Below, in pieces: positions 43,248 to 52,764 of a stretch of DNA of 64,000 bases. The notes beneath the pieces were generated by a model, which made no database searches, was not told the DNA's origin, and saw nothing but the letters and a program-made list of their open reading frames with translations. Made by a program: the position numbers and the translations under genes. This DNA comes from Desulfitobacterium hafniense DCB-2. GTDB taxonomy: Bacteria > Bacillota > Desulfitobacteriia > Desulfitobacteriales > Desulfitobacteriaceae. Each line of letters starts with the position of its first letter. The first letter of the stretch is position 1. The stretch covers positions 2,194,501-2,258,500 of the forward strand of contig NC_011830.1 of NCBI RefSeq assembly GCF_000021925.1, read 5' to 3'.

Positions 43248-43757
43248 GTGGCTTTTATTCAACAGGCAGAGGAAAAAAAAGGAAGCAGGAAAAATGGTGA
43301 GATTATTACCGTTATTATCTTAGCCCTTATGGCGTTATTCATCATTTACAACTCCCTTCAGTTGGAATATAGCAGCAATTTCGGCCCTGGCCCCGGCTTT
43401 ATGCCTTTCTGGATCGGCATGGCCATGCTGCTCTGCTGTGCAATTATTGCTTGGAATATCTATAAGAAATATTTCAAACTTCAAGCTGAGAATGATGAGA
43501 AGCTCTTTAGAGCCAGTCAGATGTCCCGAGTCTTTTTAATGATCTTGTTGATTATTGTCGTAGGTATTTTGTTCCCGATGGTGGGCGCCATACCGGTGAT
43601 GGCTGTTTATATGGTCTATGTTTTGCGTTTTATGGGAAAACACACCTGGAAGAAATCAATACTGATTACCATCGGTTTCCTTGCCGCAGTCTATTTGCTT
43701 TTTGAGAAATTCCTGAATGTGCCGTTACCGCTGGGGATTTTCTCATTTTTAGAATAG
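43248..43757 (+). CDS. tctB: TctB small membrane subunit of TTT transporter 2
   Basis: 169 residues from GTG 43248, with AAGGGAAAG upstream. A charged N-terminus is followed by four hydrophobic helices, typical of TctB. It precedes tctA here, while in the first TTT operon it follows tctA. Confidence 0.85.
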   Translation: MAFIQQAEEKKGSRKNGEIITVIILALMALFIIYNSLQLEYSSNFGPGPGFMPFWIGMAMLLCCAIIAWNIYKKYFKLQAENDEKLFRASQMSRVFLMILLIIVVGILFPMVGAIPVMAVYMVYVLRFMGKHTWKKSILITIGFLAAVYLLFEKFLNVPLPLGIFSFLE

Positions 43758-43772
43758 AAGGGAGTGATACTT

Positions 43773-45266
43773 TTGGAGAATATAAGCAATTTGTTAATGG
43801 GTTTTCAGCTGGCACTCTCTTTCACTAATATTATGGTATGTCTGCTTGGTATAGTTGTGGGAGTTATCATTGGTGCCTTACCGGGTTTCGGCCCCGCGGC
43901 CGGTGTTGCCATCTTACTGCCGATGACCTTTGGCATGCCCCCCAGTACGGCAATGATCATGCTCTGTGGAATATATTTCGGAGCTATGTTCGGGGGGGCG
44001 ATCAGTGCCATTCTTATCAATACCCCCGGAGATTCTGCAGCGGTGATGACCTCTCTGGACGGCTATCCCCTGGCCCAACAGGGAAAGGCCGGACCTGCCC
44101 TGGGGATGTCAACCATTGCCTCCTTTATAGGCGGGACCGTTGGAGTGATCGCCCTTACCCTGATAGCGCCGATCATTGCTAAGTTTGCCGTCTCATTCGG
44201 TCCTCCGGAATACTTTGGTCTGATGGTCCTGGGACTGACCACCTTAGCCGGTATGACGGGAAAGGATGCGACGAAGGGATTTATGATGGCTCTCCTCGGT
44301 CTCTTTCTTTCGGTAATCGGTGCCGATATTATGACCGGTCAGCAGCGTTTTGTCTTTGGCATCCCTTCCTTGTGGGTTGGTATAGATTTTATCCCGGTGG
44401 TTATGGGGTTATTCGGTTTATCGGAAGTTTTAATTAACTGTGAGGAAGATATTAAGATTACTATGCAAAAGATGAAACTTACCCTGCGCAATATCTTACC
44501 TTCCAAGCAGGACATGAAGGATTCTGTAGGGGCTTTAAGCCGCGGTTCCATACTGGGTTTCTTTATTGGGGTTCTGCCGGGGGCAGGCGCCACCATTGCC
44601 TCGTTTATCTCTTACAGTACGGCGAAAAAGATCTCCAAGCATCCTGAAAAGTTCGGCAAAGGCGCTATCGAAGGAGTTGCCGCTCCTGAATCGGCCAATA
44701 ATGCGGCCGCCTCGGGTGCTATGGTTCCTTTGCTCACTCTTGGGCTACCGGGTTCAGGGACAACGGCAGTTATGCTGGGAGCATTATTAATGCTGGGACT
44801 GAACCCCGGTCCCCTCTTGTTCAGAGATAATCCTGAATTTGTCTTTACCATTATCGCTTCCTTATATTTCGCCAATATCATGCTGGTCATTCTTAATCTT
44901 GTCGGCATCCCTGCCTTTACCAGCGTCCTGAAGGTTCCTTATTCCATTTTGATGCCTTGTATCGTCATCTTTTTGATTCTTGGAGTTTACAGCCTCGAGT
45001 TTACCATGATTAACGTCTGGATCATGATTTTCTTCGGCATCGTCGGCTACTTCATGAAGAAGATGGATTATCCGGGAGCACCCTTGGTTCTGGCCTTAGT
45101 ATTAGGTCCTATCACAGAACAGTCTTTACGGAGATCTTTGGCCCTTTCCCATGGTGACTTCGGTGTATTTTTCACAAGCCCGATCAGCTGCACCTTGATT
45201 ATCATCAGTATCCTGGTCGTTATTTGGCCTTTAATTAAAGGAAGATGTATAAAGAAAAAAGCTTAG
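43773..45266 (+). CDS. tctA: TctA large membrane subunit of TTT transporter 2
   Basis: 497 residues from TTG 43773, 8 bases after AAGGGAG; GTG 43764 overlaps that Shine-Dalgarno and is less likely. It is a multi-helix protein with the TctA signatures GALPGFGPAAGVAILLPMTF and GVLPGAGATIASFISY. It forms the channel part of the second TTT uptake system. It shares its fold but not close sequence with the first TctA, which suggests a different organic acid. Confidence 0.92.
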   Translation: MENISNLLMGFQLALSFTNIMVCLLGIVVGVIIGALPGFGPAAGVAILLPMTFGMPPSTAMIMLCGIYFGAMFGGAISAILINTPGDSAAVMTSLDGYPLAQQGKAGPALGMSTIASFIGGTVGVIALTLIAPIIAKFAVSFGPPEYFGLMVLGLTTLAGMTGKDATKGFMMALLGLFLSVIGADIMTGQQRFVFGIPSLWVGIDFIPVVMGLFGLSEVLINCEEDIKITMQKMKLTLRNILPSKQDMKDSVGALSRGSILGFFIGVLPGAGATIASFISYSTAKKISKHPEKFGKGAIEGVAAPESANNAAASGAMVPLLTLGLPGSGTTAVMLGALLMLGLNPGPLLFRDNPEFVFTIIASLYFANIMLVILNLVGIPAFTSVLKVPYSILMPCIVIFLILGVYSLEFTMINVWIMIFFGIVGYFMKKMDYPGAPLVLALVLGPITEQSLRRSLALSHGDFGVFFTSPISCTLIIISILVVIWPLIKGRCIKKKA

Positions 45267-45290
45267 AGCAAGCAATGAAGGAGCGATAAC

Positions 45291-46013
45291 ATGAAAATTG
45301 ATGTTAATAAATGTATCGGATGCGGACTATGCGCACCTTATTGCCCAATGGGTGTTCTATACAAAGACGGCGAAACAATGTCCATTGATCATGACGAATG
45401 TGTGGAGTGTGGTATCTGCCTCAATTGTGCCAAATGCCCTAAAGGCGCCTTCTATCAGGATGAGCTTTCCTGGCCGCGGATCCTGAGGGCAGAATTCAGC
45501 AATCCTTTGGTGCCCCACGCCTCCACCGGTATTACCGGCCGTGGGACTGAGGAAATGAAATCCAATGACGTTACGGGCAGATTTAAGCCGGGAATGTTTG
45601 GCCTGGGTATCGAGCTGGGCAGACCGGGTATCGGAACCAGACTGACTGAAGTGGAAAAGGTGTCCATGGCTTTGGCCGAATATGCAGAAGAGTTCGAGCC
45701 GGTGAATCCTGTGACACAGCTAATGGTTGATACCCAAACCGGTAAATTCCGTGACGATGCTCTAGGAGAAAAAGTTTTATCCGCTATTGTCGAATTTACT
45801 GCCCCACTTGAAGCTCTGCCTAAAGTTCTGGAGAGGCTCAGGAAGCTGGCAGATGAAGTCGATACCGTGTTCAGTGTCTCACTGATTTCTATTCTTGATG
45901 AAAACGGCAAGTCTCCTGTAGAGGACATAGCTAAGCAATGCGGATTTCCAGTAGCTGACAGAACGAAGATTAACGTAGGATTGGGGAGAATTCCCGCTAA
46001 AGGAGGAAACTGA
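45291..46013 (+). CDS. Ferredoxin-domain protein with an unknown C-terminal domain
   Basis: 240 residues. The first 60 hold two cysteine clusters (CIGCGLCAPYC, then CVECGICLNCAKC) that can bind two [4Fe-4S] centres. The remaining 180 residues, opening with LRAEFSNPLVPHAST and including FGLGIELGRPGIGTRL, match no family I recognise and have no signal or membrane segment. AAGGAG sets the ATG. It sits between tctA and tctC of one transporter and is 2 bases from the next unknown gene, so the two probably act together. A redox enzyme handling the imported acid is a guess. Confidence 0.8.
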   Translation: MKIDVNKCIGCGLCAPYCPMGVLYKDGETMSIDHDECVECGICLNCAKCPKGAFYQDELSWPRILRAEFSNPLVPHASTGITGRGTEEMKSNDVTGRFKPGMFGLGIELGRPGIGTRLTEVEKVSMALAEYAEEFEPVNPVTQLMVDTQTGKFRDDALGEKVLSAIVEFTAPLEALPKVLERLRKLADEVDTVFSVSLISILDENGKSPVEDIAKQCGFPVADRTKINVGLGRIPAKGGN

Positions 46014-46015
46014 TC

Positions 46016-46654
46016 ATGACACATACTTTGCATAGATTGGGTACTGAAGAAGAGAGACAACAGGATTTTGTGGTCCTGATTATGCCTTCCAAGTGTATTA
46101 ATGTGGAGGGTTCCGGCCCCAAGGTTAAGATTTTTTTGGAAAAGGCTTCAAATGTTGGGGCTGTTAATGTGGGCAGCTTGCGTCTGGGGCATATCTACAG
46201 GCACACCTTGGCGGAATTGCTGGAGAAGATTCAGGATAGAAACTCTACCTGTACAGCTACCTTTAATTCCCGGGAAAGTGTTGCTGCTTTCCTGAAGGAG
46301 CTGAAAGAAGCAGACCTTGGCATATCAATCGTAGTGTGTGGTGTCGATGGAGAGACCAGAGATATTTGCGAAGAGGTGGGCTTAAAGCCTCATACGGTTA
46401 ACCATTCACTGGGCGTTTGGGGTAAAACAGATAAATTGCCTGATGGCAGGCATCTTATGCTCAGCATGATGTGCGGTCATGGTATGGTATCTTTCAATTT
46501 GGTAAAAAAAGCTGTTGAGGATGTCAAAAAGGGCAAGGATCCTGTTAAGGCGGCCAAATTCCTGGCACAACCCTGTCATTGTGCACTTTATAATGTGCCT
46601 CTGGCCGCTAAAGTTCTGAAGGAATTGGCTGAAGAAGAACTGCAGAATTCTTAA
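46016..46654 (+). CDS. Unknown Cys/His-containing protein, partner of the ferredoxin-domain protein
   Basis: 212 residues, no signal or membrane segment, not recognised. Cysteines and histidines cluster at conserved-looking places: MPSKCIN near the start, VVCGVDGETRDICEEVG mid-protein, MMCGHGMVS and QPCHCALYN near the end, which could bind metal or an Fe-S centre. AGGAGG lies 9 bases before the ATG and the previous gene ends 2 bases before it, so translation is coupled. It has about the length of a small catalytic subunit. The two genes split the TTT transporter operon, which ties them to its substrate. Confidence 0.8.
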   Translation: MTHTLHRLGTEEERQQDFVVLIMPSKCINVEGSGPKVKIFLEKASNVGAVNVGSLRLGHIYRHTLAELLEKIQDRNSTCTATFNSRESVAAFLKELKEADLGISIVVCGVDGETRDICEEVGLKPHTVNHSLGVWGKTDKLPDGRHLMLSMMCGHGMVSFNLVKKAVEDVKKGKDPVKAAKFLAQPCHCALYNVPLAAKVLKELAEEELQNS

Positions 46655-46690
46655 TGCCCATTTGAATAGATAAAAAAAGGAGGTTCTACA

Positions 46691-47716
46691 TTGAAAAAGA
46701 GTAAGAAGGCTATCAGTGTGTTTCTTTGCTTGGTTCTGGTGATGGTTGCCTTGGCAGGCTGCGGCAATTCTTCCGCTCCGGCAGCCTCAGATCCTGCCAA
46801 AGAGACAGAGGGCTGGGTTCCGACTAAGAATGTCACCATCGTGGTTCAAGCCGGTGCCGGTGGGGGCAGCGATATCTTTGCCCGAAAATTTGCCGAAATT
46901 GCCACTGCTAAAGGACTGAGTCCCAAACCTATCGTTGTGGAAAACAGACCGGGGGGAGGCGGCGCTGTTGCTTATAATTATGTAGGCAAACAACAGCATG
47001 GCGATCCTCATTATCTTACGATTGTGGTCACACCTTTCCTTACCACACCTTTACAAGGTATGGCTGAAGTAGACTACACAAAATTCGAAGCGATTGCCCG
47101 CATGGGTGTTGACAACTCCAACGGTTTACTGGTACCGGCCAAATCGCAATTTAATACCATTGAAGAGTTTATCGATTATGCTAAAGCCAATCCGCTGAAA
47201 CTAAACCTTGGTGGAGGAAACATCGGTTCTGCTGACAGCATCATGACTCAAGTCCTGGAAGAGGGCACAGGTATCAAGCTCAATTATGTCGCTTTCGGTG
47301 GCGGCGGTGAGACAGTAACAGCAGCTTTAGGCGGTCATGTTGATGCTATCTGGGGTAACCTGGCTGAGACTAAGGATTATGTGGATAACGGGGATCTCAA
47401 ATTACTGGCCACCATCAGCAGCGAGAGACTGTCCCTGACTCCGGATACCCCAACCTTTATTGAAAAAGGCTATCCTGAAGTAGATTACCCCATGTTCAGA
47501 GGTTTCGCAGCTCCGGGAGGTATTCCCGAAGAAGCGATAGCTTACTGGGAAGATGTCTGCAAGCAGGTGTATGATTCCCCTGAGTGGCAGGAAGGTTACT
47601 TAAAAGCCAATGTTATCAGCCCTGGCTTTATGGGCCGTGCTGAATTCAGCCAGGAGTTGGAAGCACAAAATGAATTCCACGCCAAGGTTCTTAAGGCCCT
47701 CGGCCTAATCAAGTAA
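46691..47716 (+). CDS. tctC: TctC solute-binding lipoprotein of TTT transporter 2
   Basis: 341 residues from TTG 46691, with AAAAGGAGG upstream. The signal peptide ends in the lipobox ALAGC near residue 23. The Bug/TctC fold follows (VTIVVQAGAGGGSDIFARKF, then ENRPGGGGAVAYNYV). It binds the substrate outside the membrane for TctAB encoded 1.4 kb upstream. Confidence 0.92.
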   Translation: MKKSKKAISVFLCLVLVMVALAGCGNSSAPAASDPAKETEGWVPTKNVTIVVQAGAGGGSDIFARKFAEIATAKGLSPKPIVVENRPGGGGAVAYNYVGKQQHGDPHYLTIVVTPFLTTPLQGMAEVDYTKFEAIARMGVDNSNGLLVPAKSQFNTIEEFIDYAKANPLKLNLGGGNIGSADSIMTQVLEEGTGIKLNYVAFGGGGETVTAALGGHVDAIWGNLAETKDYVDNGDLKLLATISSERLSLTPDTPTFIEKGYPEVDYPMFRGFAAPGGIPEEAIAYWEDVCKQVYDSPEWQEGYLKANVISPGFMGRAEFSQELEAQNEFHAKVLKALGLIK

Positions 47717-47756
47717 CCCTCGGGCAATAATCTTACAGCCGAAATTTTACAACCCA

Positions 47757-47782
47757 AAAGGCGTCCTTCGCTGGGCGCCTTT
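47757..47782 (+). terminator. Hairpin between tctC and the dehydrogenase gene
   Basis: AAAGGCGtCC / GGgCGCCTTT with a 6-base loop and one mismatch. The T-tract is short, so it probably only attenuates. Confidence 0.5.
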
Positions 47783-47835
47783 CCACACTGGTTTTGAGGG
47801 CGATCATGAATATAAAGAATGGGAGGAGTGCGCCA

Positions 47836-48795
47836 GTGAATATAGTGGTGCTTGACGGCTATACTTTGAATCCCGGTGATTTATCCTGGCAGGAATTAGA
47901 GCGCCTTGGCGACCTAACAGTATACGACAGAACACCGGAAGAATTAATCTATGAACGTGCCAAAGATGCTGAAGTATTATTGACCAATAAGACCCCTTTA
48001 AGAGAAAATGTCTTAACGAAGCTGGAGAAATTAAAATATATATCTGTAACGGCCACAGGATACGATATTGTTGATATAAAATATGCATATGACAATAACA
48101 TATTGGTAACCAATATACCTACCTATGGAACCGCTTCCGTTGCTCAAGCGGTATTTGCCCTTCTGCTGGAAATGTGCAACAATGTCCAAAAACACAATGA
48201 TCTTGTCAAGGGAGGGGCATGGTCAGAAAGTTTGGATTGGTGTTTTTGGAAATACCCATTAATGGAGTTAGCCAACAAAAAGATGGGTATTATCGGGTTT
48301 GGGCGGATAGGCCAACAAACCGCTAAGGTTGCTAATGCTCTGGGTATGGAGGTTTTGGCTTATGATCGGTTTAAACTGGAGAATCTCCCTATTGACTTTA
48401 AGTATGTAGAGCTTGACCAATTATTTGCACAAGCAGACGTCATTTCACTTCATTGCCCACTCACACCTGAGAACGCAGGAATTATCAATAAAGACACTAT
48501 TGCTCAAATGAAAAGGAATGTGATACTAATCAATACCTCCAGGGGAAAACTTGTTGTGGAAGATGATCTTTACGAAGCTCTAAGCACTGGTAGAATTGCA
48601 GGCGCCTGCCTGGATGTGCTTGCCGTGGAACCGCCTTCACGGGACAACCCACTGCTAAAGGCTAAGAATTGTATCATTACGCCGCACATATCATGGGCTA
48701 CCAAGGAAGCCAGGGCCAGAATTATGGCCCTGACCATAGAGAACCTTAAAGCTTATCTGGATAATAAGCCAATCAATAGGATCAAGTTATCGTAG
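47836..48795 (+). CDS. Glycerate dehydrogenase / hydroxypyruvate reductase-like 2-hydroxyacid dehydrogenase
   Basis: 319 residues from GTG 47836, 7 bases after GGGAGGAG; the longer ATG start at 47794 lacks support. It opens with VNIVVLDGYTLNPGDLSW, the N-terminal pattern I know from HprA-type glycerate dehydrogenases. The NAD motif is GIIGFGRIGQQT. The catalytic Arg lies in NTSRGKLVVED, Glu in DVLAVEPP and His in TPHISWAT. It should reduce hydroxypyruvate, glyoxylate or a similar keto acid with NAD(P)H. In this operon its product could feed the kinase and the enolase-like protein. Confidence 0.9.
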   Translation: MNIVVLDGYTLNPGDLSWQELERLGDLTVYDRTPEELIYERAKDAEVLLTNKTPLRENVLTKLEKLKYISVTATGYDIVDIKYAYDNNILVTNIPTYGTASVAQAVFALLLEMCNNVQKHNDLVKGGAWSESLDWCFWKYPLMELANKKMGIIGFGRIGQQTAKVANALGMEVLAYDRFKLENLPIDFKYVELDQLFAQADVISLHCPLTPENAGIINKDTIAQMKRNVILINTSRGKLVVEDDLYEALSTGRIAGACLDVLAVEPPSRDNPLLKAKNCIITPHISWATKEARARIMALTIENLKAYLDNKPINRIKLS

Positions 48796-48805
48796 AATTT
48801 TGCAG

Positions 48806-48838
48806 GCCTCACACCGGAAAGAAGAACCGGTGTGAGGC
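48806..48838 (+). terminator. Terminator closing the second catabolic operon
   Basis: A perfect 12-bp stem, GCCTCACACCGG with CCGGTGTGAGGC, with a 9-base loop. The T-tract is poor (TTGATG). Confidence 0.7.
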
Positions 48839-48861
48839 TTGATGTAAAATGAGGAAGAAGA

Positions 48862-49911
48862 ATGTTTTTTTTATCAAAAATGGGCTTGATGGTTGGCCTG
48901 GCTGTTGCAGGCTATGGTTTGTTTAAGAAGATCAATTTTCCGGCACCATCTATTATGGGACCGATGATGAGCCTGGGAACATATCAGGTTTTAGGGGGCG
49001 GTCTCCCTGAATTCTCCCTGACAGTGGTGAATATATTACAAATCACTATCGGTCTTTCTTTAGGTGCGAGAATCAATGATCAGAAGCTGGCGGATCTGCG
49101 TAAGGTGTTACGACCATCTCTGATTATTGCAGCCTGGACTTTGCTGTCAACATTCGGAATGGCTTTGGTTATTTATCAATTCATACCTGATGGGACAACG
49201 GCTCTTTTTGCCGCTGCTCCCGGCGGAATCTCGGAAATGACTGTGCTGGCCTTAGTTTATGGGTCCGAGGTGCCCATTGTGTCCACCTATCAGTTTGTGC
49301 GTTTAGTGGTTATTATCACTGTGGTACCTTTAAGCGCCCGCTGGCTGCATAGACGTCAACAAAAGAAAGGCATGGCTGCTGATGAAAAGCCTGATCCTCC
49401 GGAGCAGCCGCAATGCTCATTAAAAACCAGGCAAATCCTGCCCCTTTACCTGAACGGCATCCTGGGGGGATTGCTCCTTCTGACCTTGAACTTTCCTGGG
49501 GGTGGAGTCGTTGGAGCGATGGCCGCGTTAGCTATAACCAATGTGCTGCTTAAAAAGCAGTATATATTTCCGAATAGTGTCATGCAAATGGCTTTAATCG
49601 GAATTGGGATGAGCATTGGGCTGGAATTTTCACCGGAGATAATCCGGACGATTCAGGAGATGCTGCTGCCAATTATCGGCTTCTCCTTCTTAATTGTTCT
49701 CAGCAATCTTGCCGTCGGCTGGTATATCCGTCACCTGACTCATTGGGATATGATCACATGCCTGTTAGCTTCGGCTCCCGGCGGCCTGAGCCAAATGCTT
49801 GCGGCTGCGGAAGAGATGAAGGCCGATCCTGTGACGGTCAGCATACTGCAATTGGTGCGTTTGCTGATCATTATTACCTGCATCCCGCTGCTGGCCCCCT
49901 TTTTTGTTTGA
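48862..49911 (+). CDS. AbrB-family membrane transporter
   Basis: A 349-residue protein with about ten membrane helices in two halves, each containing the motif AAPGG(I/L)S(E/Q)M (FAAAPGGISEMTVLAL and LASAPGGLSQMLAAA). This is the AbrB/ammonia-monooxygenase-like permease family, unrelated to the AbrB transcription factor. Its substrate is uncertain; the family is often linked to organic acid or drug transport. GAGG lies 7 bases before the ATG. Its 3' end overlaps the convergent methyltransferase gene by 38 bases. Confidence 0.88.
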   Translation: MFFLSKMGLMVGLAVAGYGLFKKINFPAPSIMGPMMSLGTYQVLGGGLPEFSLTVVNILQITIGLSLGARINDQKLADLRKVLRPSLIIAAWTLLSTFGMALVIYQFIPDGTTALFAAAPGGISEMTVLALVYGSEVPIVSTYQFVRLVVIITVVPLSARWLHRRQQKKGMAADEKPDPPEQPQCSLKTRQILPLYLNGILGGLLLLTLNFPGGGVVGAMAALAITNVLLKKQYIFPNSVMQMALIGIGMSIGLEFSPEIIRTIQEMLLPIIGFSFLIVLSNLAVGWYIRHLTHWDMITCLLASAPGGLSQMLAAAEEMKADPVTVSILQLVRLLIIITCIPLLAPFFV

Positions 49912-50602
49912 AACCCTTGACCCACCTGGCTACCACAAACCCGGGATTTCCGGCTCTTTCCTCTTCCAGAGCCAGAGCCTCGGCCTCCGTCAGAATATGG
50001 GGCGGGAAGAAAAGACATTCTCCGATTTCAGCAGGGACACCGAGTTGCCAGGACGCTATCTCCTCTTTGGTATAGAGGGCGGCACGGGCGAAGACGGAAG
50101 CAGGCTTCCGTCGTGCTGCTTCCTCATAGTAGTCGCTCCAGGCGCTTTCTCCGGCGATCAGCCCGATCAGCAGGCAGCCTCCAGGATTTAAGCGGCTGAA
50201 GAGTTTTTTCAGGACCGTTTCCGGTTCCGGGACGAATTCAAAGGCGGTCATGGAAAAAATCCCATCATAGGTCCCCAGTTGGTCCAGAATTTCGGTAATA
50301 TCCCCATGCCACCAGTGCACAGGTTTGGCTTGGGGCGTGGTTTCCTGAAGGGTCGCGATTTTCTTTTGGGCCAGAGCCATCATTTTCCCGGAAATATCCA
50401 CGGCAGTGACTTCGTAGCCTTCCTGAAGGAGCCAGCTTGTATATTGCCCGGTGCCGCAGCCGATCTCCAGAACCTGGGGCCCCGGGGCTTTGAACATGGA
50501 CTGGGCCAAGCGGCGTTCCACCTGATCTGACAGGGAGCCAAGCTCGGTATCATACCAGGAATCATAATGTGCGGCGACAGGATCGAAAAGTGCTTCATTC
50601 AT
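49874..50602 (-). CDS. Class I SAM-dependent methyltransferase
   Basis: 242 residues from ATG 50602, behind GAGGGTG. Motif I is VLEIGCGTGQYT, the acidic motif-II residue lies in VTAVDISGKM, and motif IV is in GIFSMTAFEFVPEP. It is a UbiE/BioC-like small-molecule methyltransferase with unknown acceptor. It converges on and overlaps the AbrB-type gene, which is unusual but coding on both strands looks real. Confidence 0.88.
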   Translation of the reverse strand: MNEALFDPVAAHYDSWYDTELGSLSDQVERRLAQSMFKAPGPQVLEIGCGTGQYTSWLLQEGYEVTAVDISGKMMALAQKKIATLQETTPQAKPVHWWHGDITEILDQLGTYDGIFSMTAFEFVPEPETVLKKLFSRLNPGGCLLIGLIAGESAWSDYYEEAARRKPASVFARAALYTKEEIASWQLGVPAEIGECLFFPPHILTEAEALALEEERAGNPGFVVARWVKGFKQKRGPAAGCR

Positions 50603-50984
50603 TGCTATCACCCTCTGTTCTAAATATTTATGTGTAAGTTCTGTTTTTTGCTTCTAAATTCCTTCTGAAGTTTTCTTAAGGTTTATTCGGTGAATGCTAT
50701 ACGATCTATGCTTTAATATTAACTGAGATGAAATTAAATTTGCAACTCACCGGAGGGAGAAAGAACGGTGAGTTTTCTTTATTTTATAGAAAGAATAGAG
50801 AGACATTTAATGAAGGGCCATATCTTCAGCAAATCTTCAGTCCCTGCTCAGGGAGTATTTATCCTCTGATCGTATAATTAACAATAAGAAAATAAAGGAA
50901 AAAGGAAGGATTGCATCGCACAGGATCATATGAAATTTACTTAAGTTAAATCCACAGGAAAAATGAAAGAGTTGGAGGTTTCCT
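50603..50984. other. Gene-free region upstream of the chemoreceptor gene
   Basis: Besides the hairpin at 50744-50774 I see no gene. TATAC and TTTAATATT elements upstream of the hairpin could form a promoter for a short RNA. AAGAGTTGGAGG serves the receptor start. Confidence 0.4.
50744..50785 (+). terminator. Terminator-like hairpin without an upstream plus-strand gene
   Basis: AACTCACCG / CGGTGAGTT with a 13-base loop is followed by TTCTTTATTTTA. It may end a small RNA or attenuate the chemoreceptor transcript. Confidence 0.6.
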
Positions 50985-52704
50985 ATGCAAATGCTTCGCA
51001 ATTTAACTACTGCTAAAAAAATCATCAGCATAATCCTTCTCATGAGTCTGTTTATCCTTAGCGTTGGGGGAGTAGGCTATAGTTATACCCATGTTGTGAG
51101 TTCAGAGATTACAGATATGTACAGTAATAATCTGTTGCCCGTGAAATGGCTTAATCAAGTTCGGGCTGACAACAGGTTGGTTGAAGAATTGTCCATGAAA
51201 ATCATGTTGACCGATCAGGATCAGGCAACAGAGGACGAAGAATTGAAGACAATAAACGAAACCATTGCGGAAATTCAAACCTTGATTAGCCAATATAAAG
51301 GAACCGCTCTTGATTCTTTTGAGTCGGAAAAACTTGCATCGATCACCAAGAATCTTGATGCTTATGGGACTGTCCATGAAAAGGTCCTGAATTTGGCGGC
51401 CAGTGGGGAAAAAACCACTGCTTATGCCCAGTTCACCGAAAATGCGGCGCCCTTAATGATGGACATAAATTCTGCTCTCAATGAATTAGCTGATTACAAG
51501 AGCCAAAAGGCTGATCAGGAAATGAATAACGCCCTTGCCGGCCGGGATATGGCCAAGAAAATGATTTTGATAATTACGCTTATTGCTATCGTCGTATCCT
51601 TGACGGTAGGATTGATGGCAGCAAGGACGATCAGCAAACCCCTGGCTGCCGCAGTAAAGCAAATAGGGCAGGTAGCGGAGGGAAATCTGGATATAGAGCA
51701 AGTGAAGGTCAACGCCGCCGATGAAGTGGGTCAACTGGGGATAGCTGTCAATACTATGTTGGTTAAGATGAGAGAGCTTGTCACACATGTAGCTGATTCG
51801 GCCAATATAGTGTCCTCTTCTGCGGAAGAGCTATCGGCCAGCTCAGAACAATCGGCCTATGCCAATAACCAGATTGCCGATGCCATTAAAGACGTGGCTT
51901 GGGGAGCGGAAAAACAGGTAGCTCAAATCAATGAGACTTCAAGAGTTTTTGAGCAAATATCAGCCCATATACAACAAATAGCGGTGAACACCAACCAAGT
52001 GGTTACATTATCGGATAAAACAGATGAATCCGCCTCATACGGAGGAACAGCTATCAGTTCCGCGGTCAGTCAAATGAGAAATATCGAAAAAACAGTGGAA
52101 ACCTCTGCAGAAATGGTTGCCAAGTTGGGAGAAAAATCCGATGAAATCGATCAGATTGTTACGGCAATATCCCAAATCGCTGCTCAGACCAATCTATTGG
52201 CCTTGAACGCAGCCATTGAGGCCGCCCGGGCGGGTGAAAGCGGAAGAGGATTTGCAGTGGTGGCGGATGAGGTCCGGAAATTGGCTGAACAGTCACAGAA
52301 GGCATCCAAGCAGATAGCTGAAATGATCAGAGAAGTTCAGGAAGGTACGAAAAAAGCTATGGCCGCTATGAAGGCCGGTAGCCATGAAGTGAAAATCGGT
52401 ACGGAAGTGGTGAATAATGCGGGAGTCGCTTTTGCAGATATTGTAACTCTAATCAATCAGGTATCCGGGAAAATGAGAGAAATAGCTTTGGCAATCCAGC
52501 ATGTGGCCGATGGGAGCCAGCAAATCGCGGCTTCAGTTCACGAGATTTCAGAGATCAGTGTGGATACTGCGGAACATGTTTCATACCGTCTCAGCGGCAA
52601 CTCAGGAACAGACTGCTTCGGTGGAACAAATAGCCGCTTCAAGCCAAAATCTTTCCAGCATGGCAGCGGAGTTGCTGGCAAGTATACATAAATTTAAAGT
52701 GTAA
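50985..52704 (+). pseudogene. Methyl-accepting chemotaxis protein with a C-terminal frameshift
   Basis: The frame from ATG 50985 encodes a transmembrane receptor: helix about residues 12-33, a four-helix-bundle sensor, a second helix near 190-212, HAMP, and the signalling tip ([20 protein letters not shown], then [16 protein letters not shown]). Near 52575-52590 the frame shifts by one base. The normal receptor ending ([20 protein letters not shown] to SIHKFKV) continues in the +1 frame to the stop at 52702, while the original frame ends at 52691 with 36 unrelated residues. The signalling tip is intact, so the shortened product may still work. A sequencing error or recent mutation is possible. 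Confidence 0.88.
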
Positions 52705-52735
52705 AGTCTCAAAGTGGAAAAAAGTGCAGTGCACA

Positions 52736-52764
52736 TTGACAAATCTGTCTTAAACTCATACTAT
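52736..52764 (+). promoter_or_regulatory. Promoter of the SMR/MarR operon
   Basis: TTGACA at 52736-52741, a 17-base spacer and TACTAT at 52759-52764. The -10 box lies within the left arm of the operator. Confidence 0.7.
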
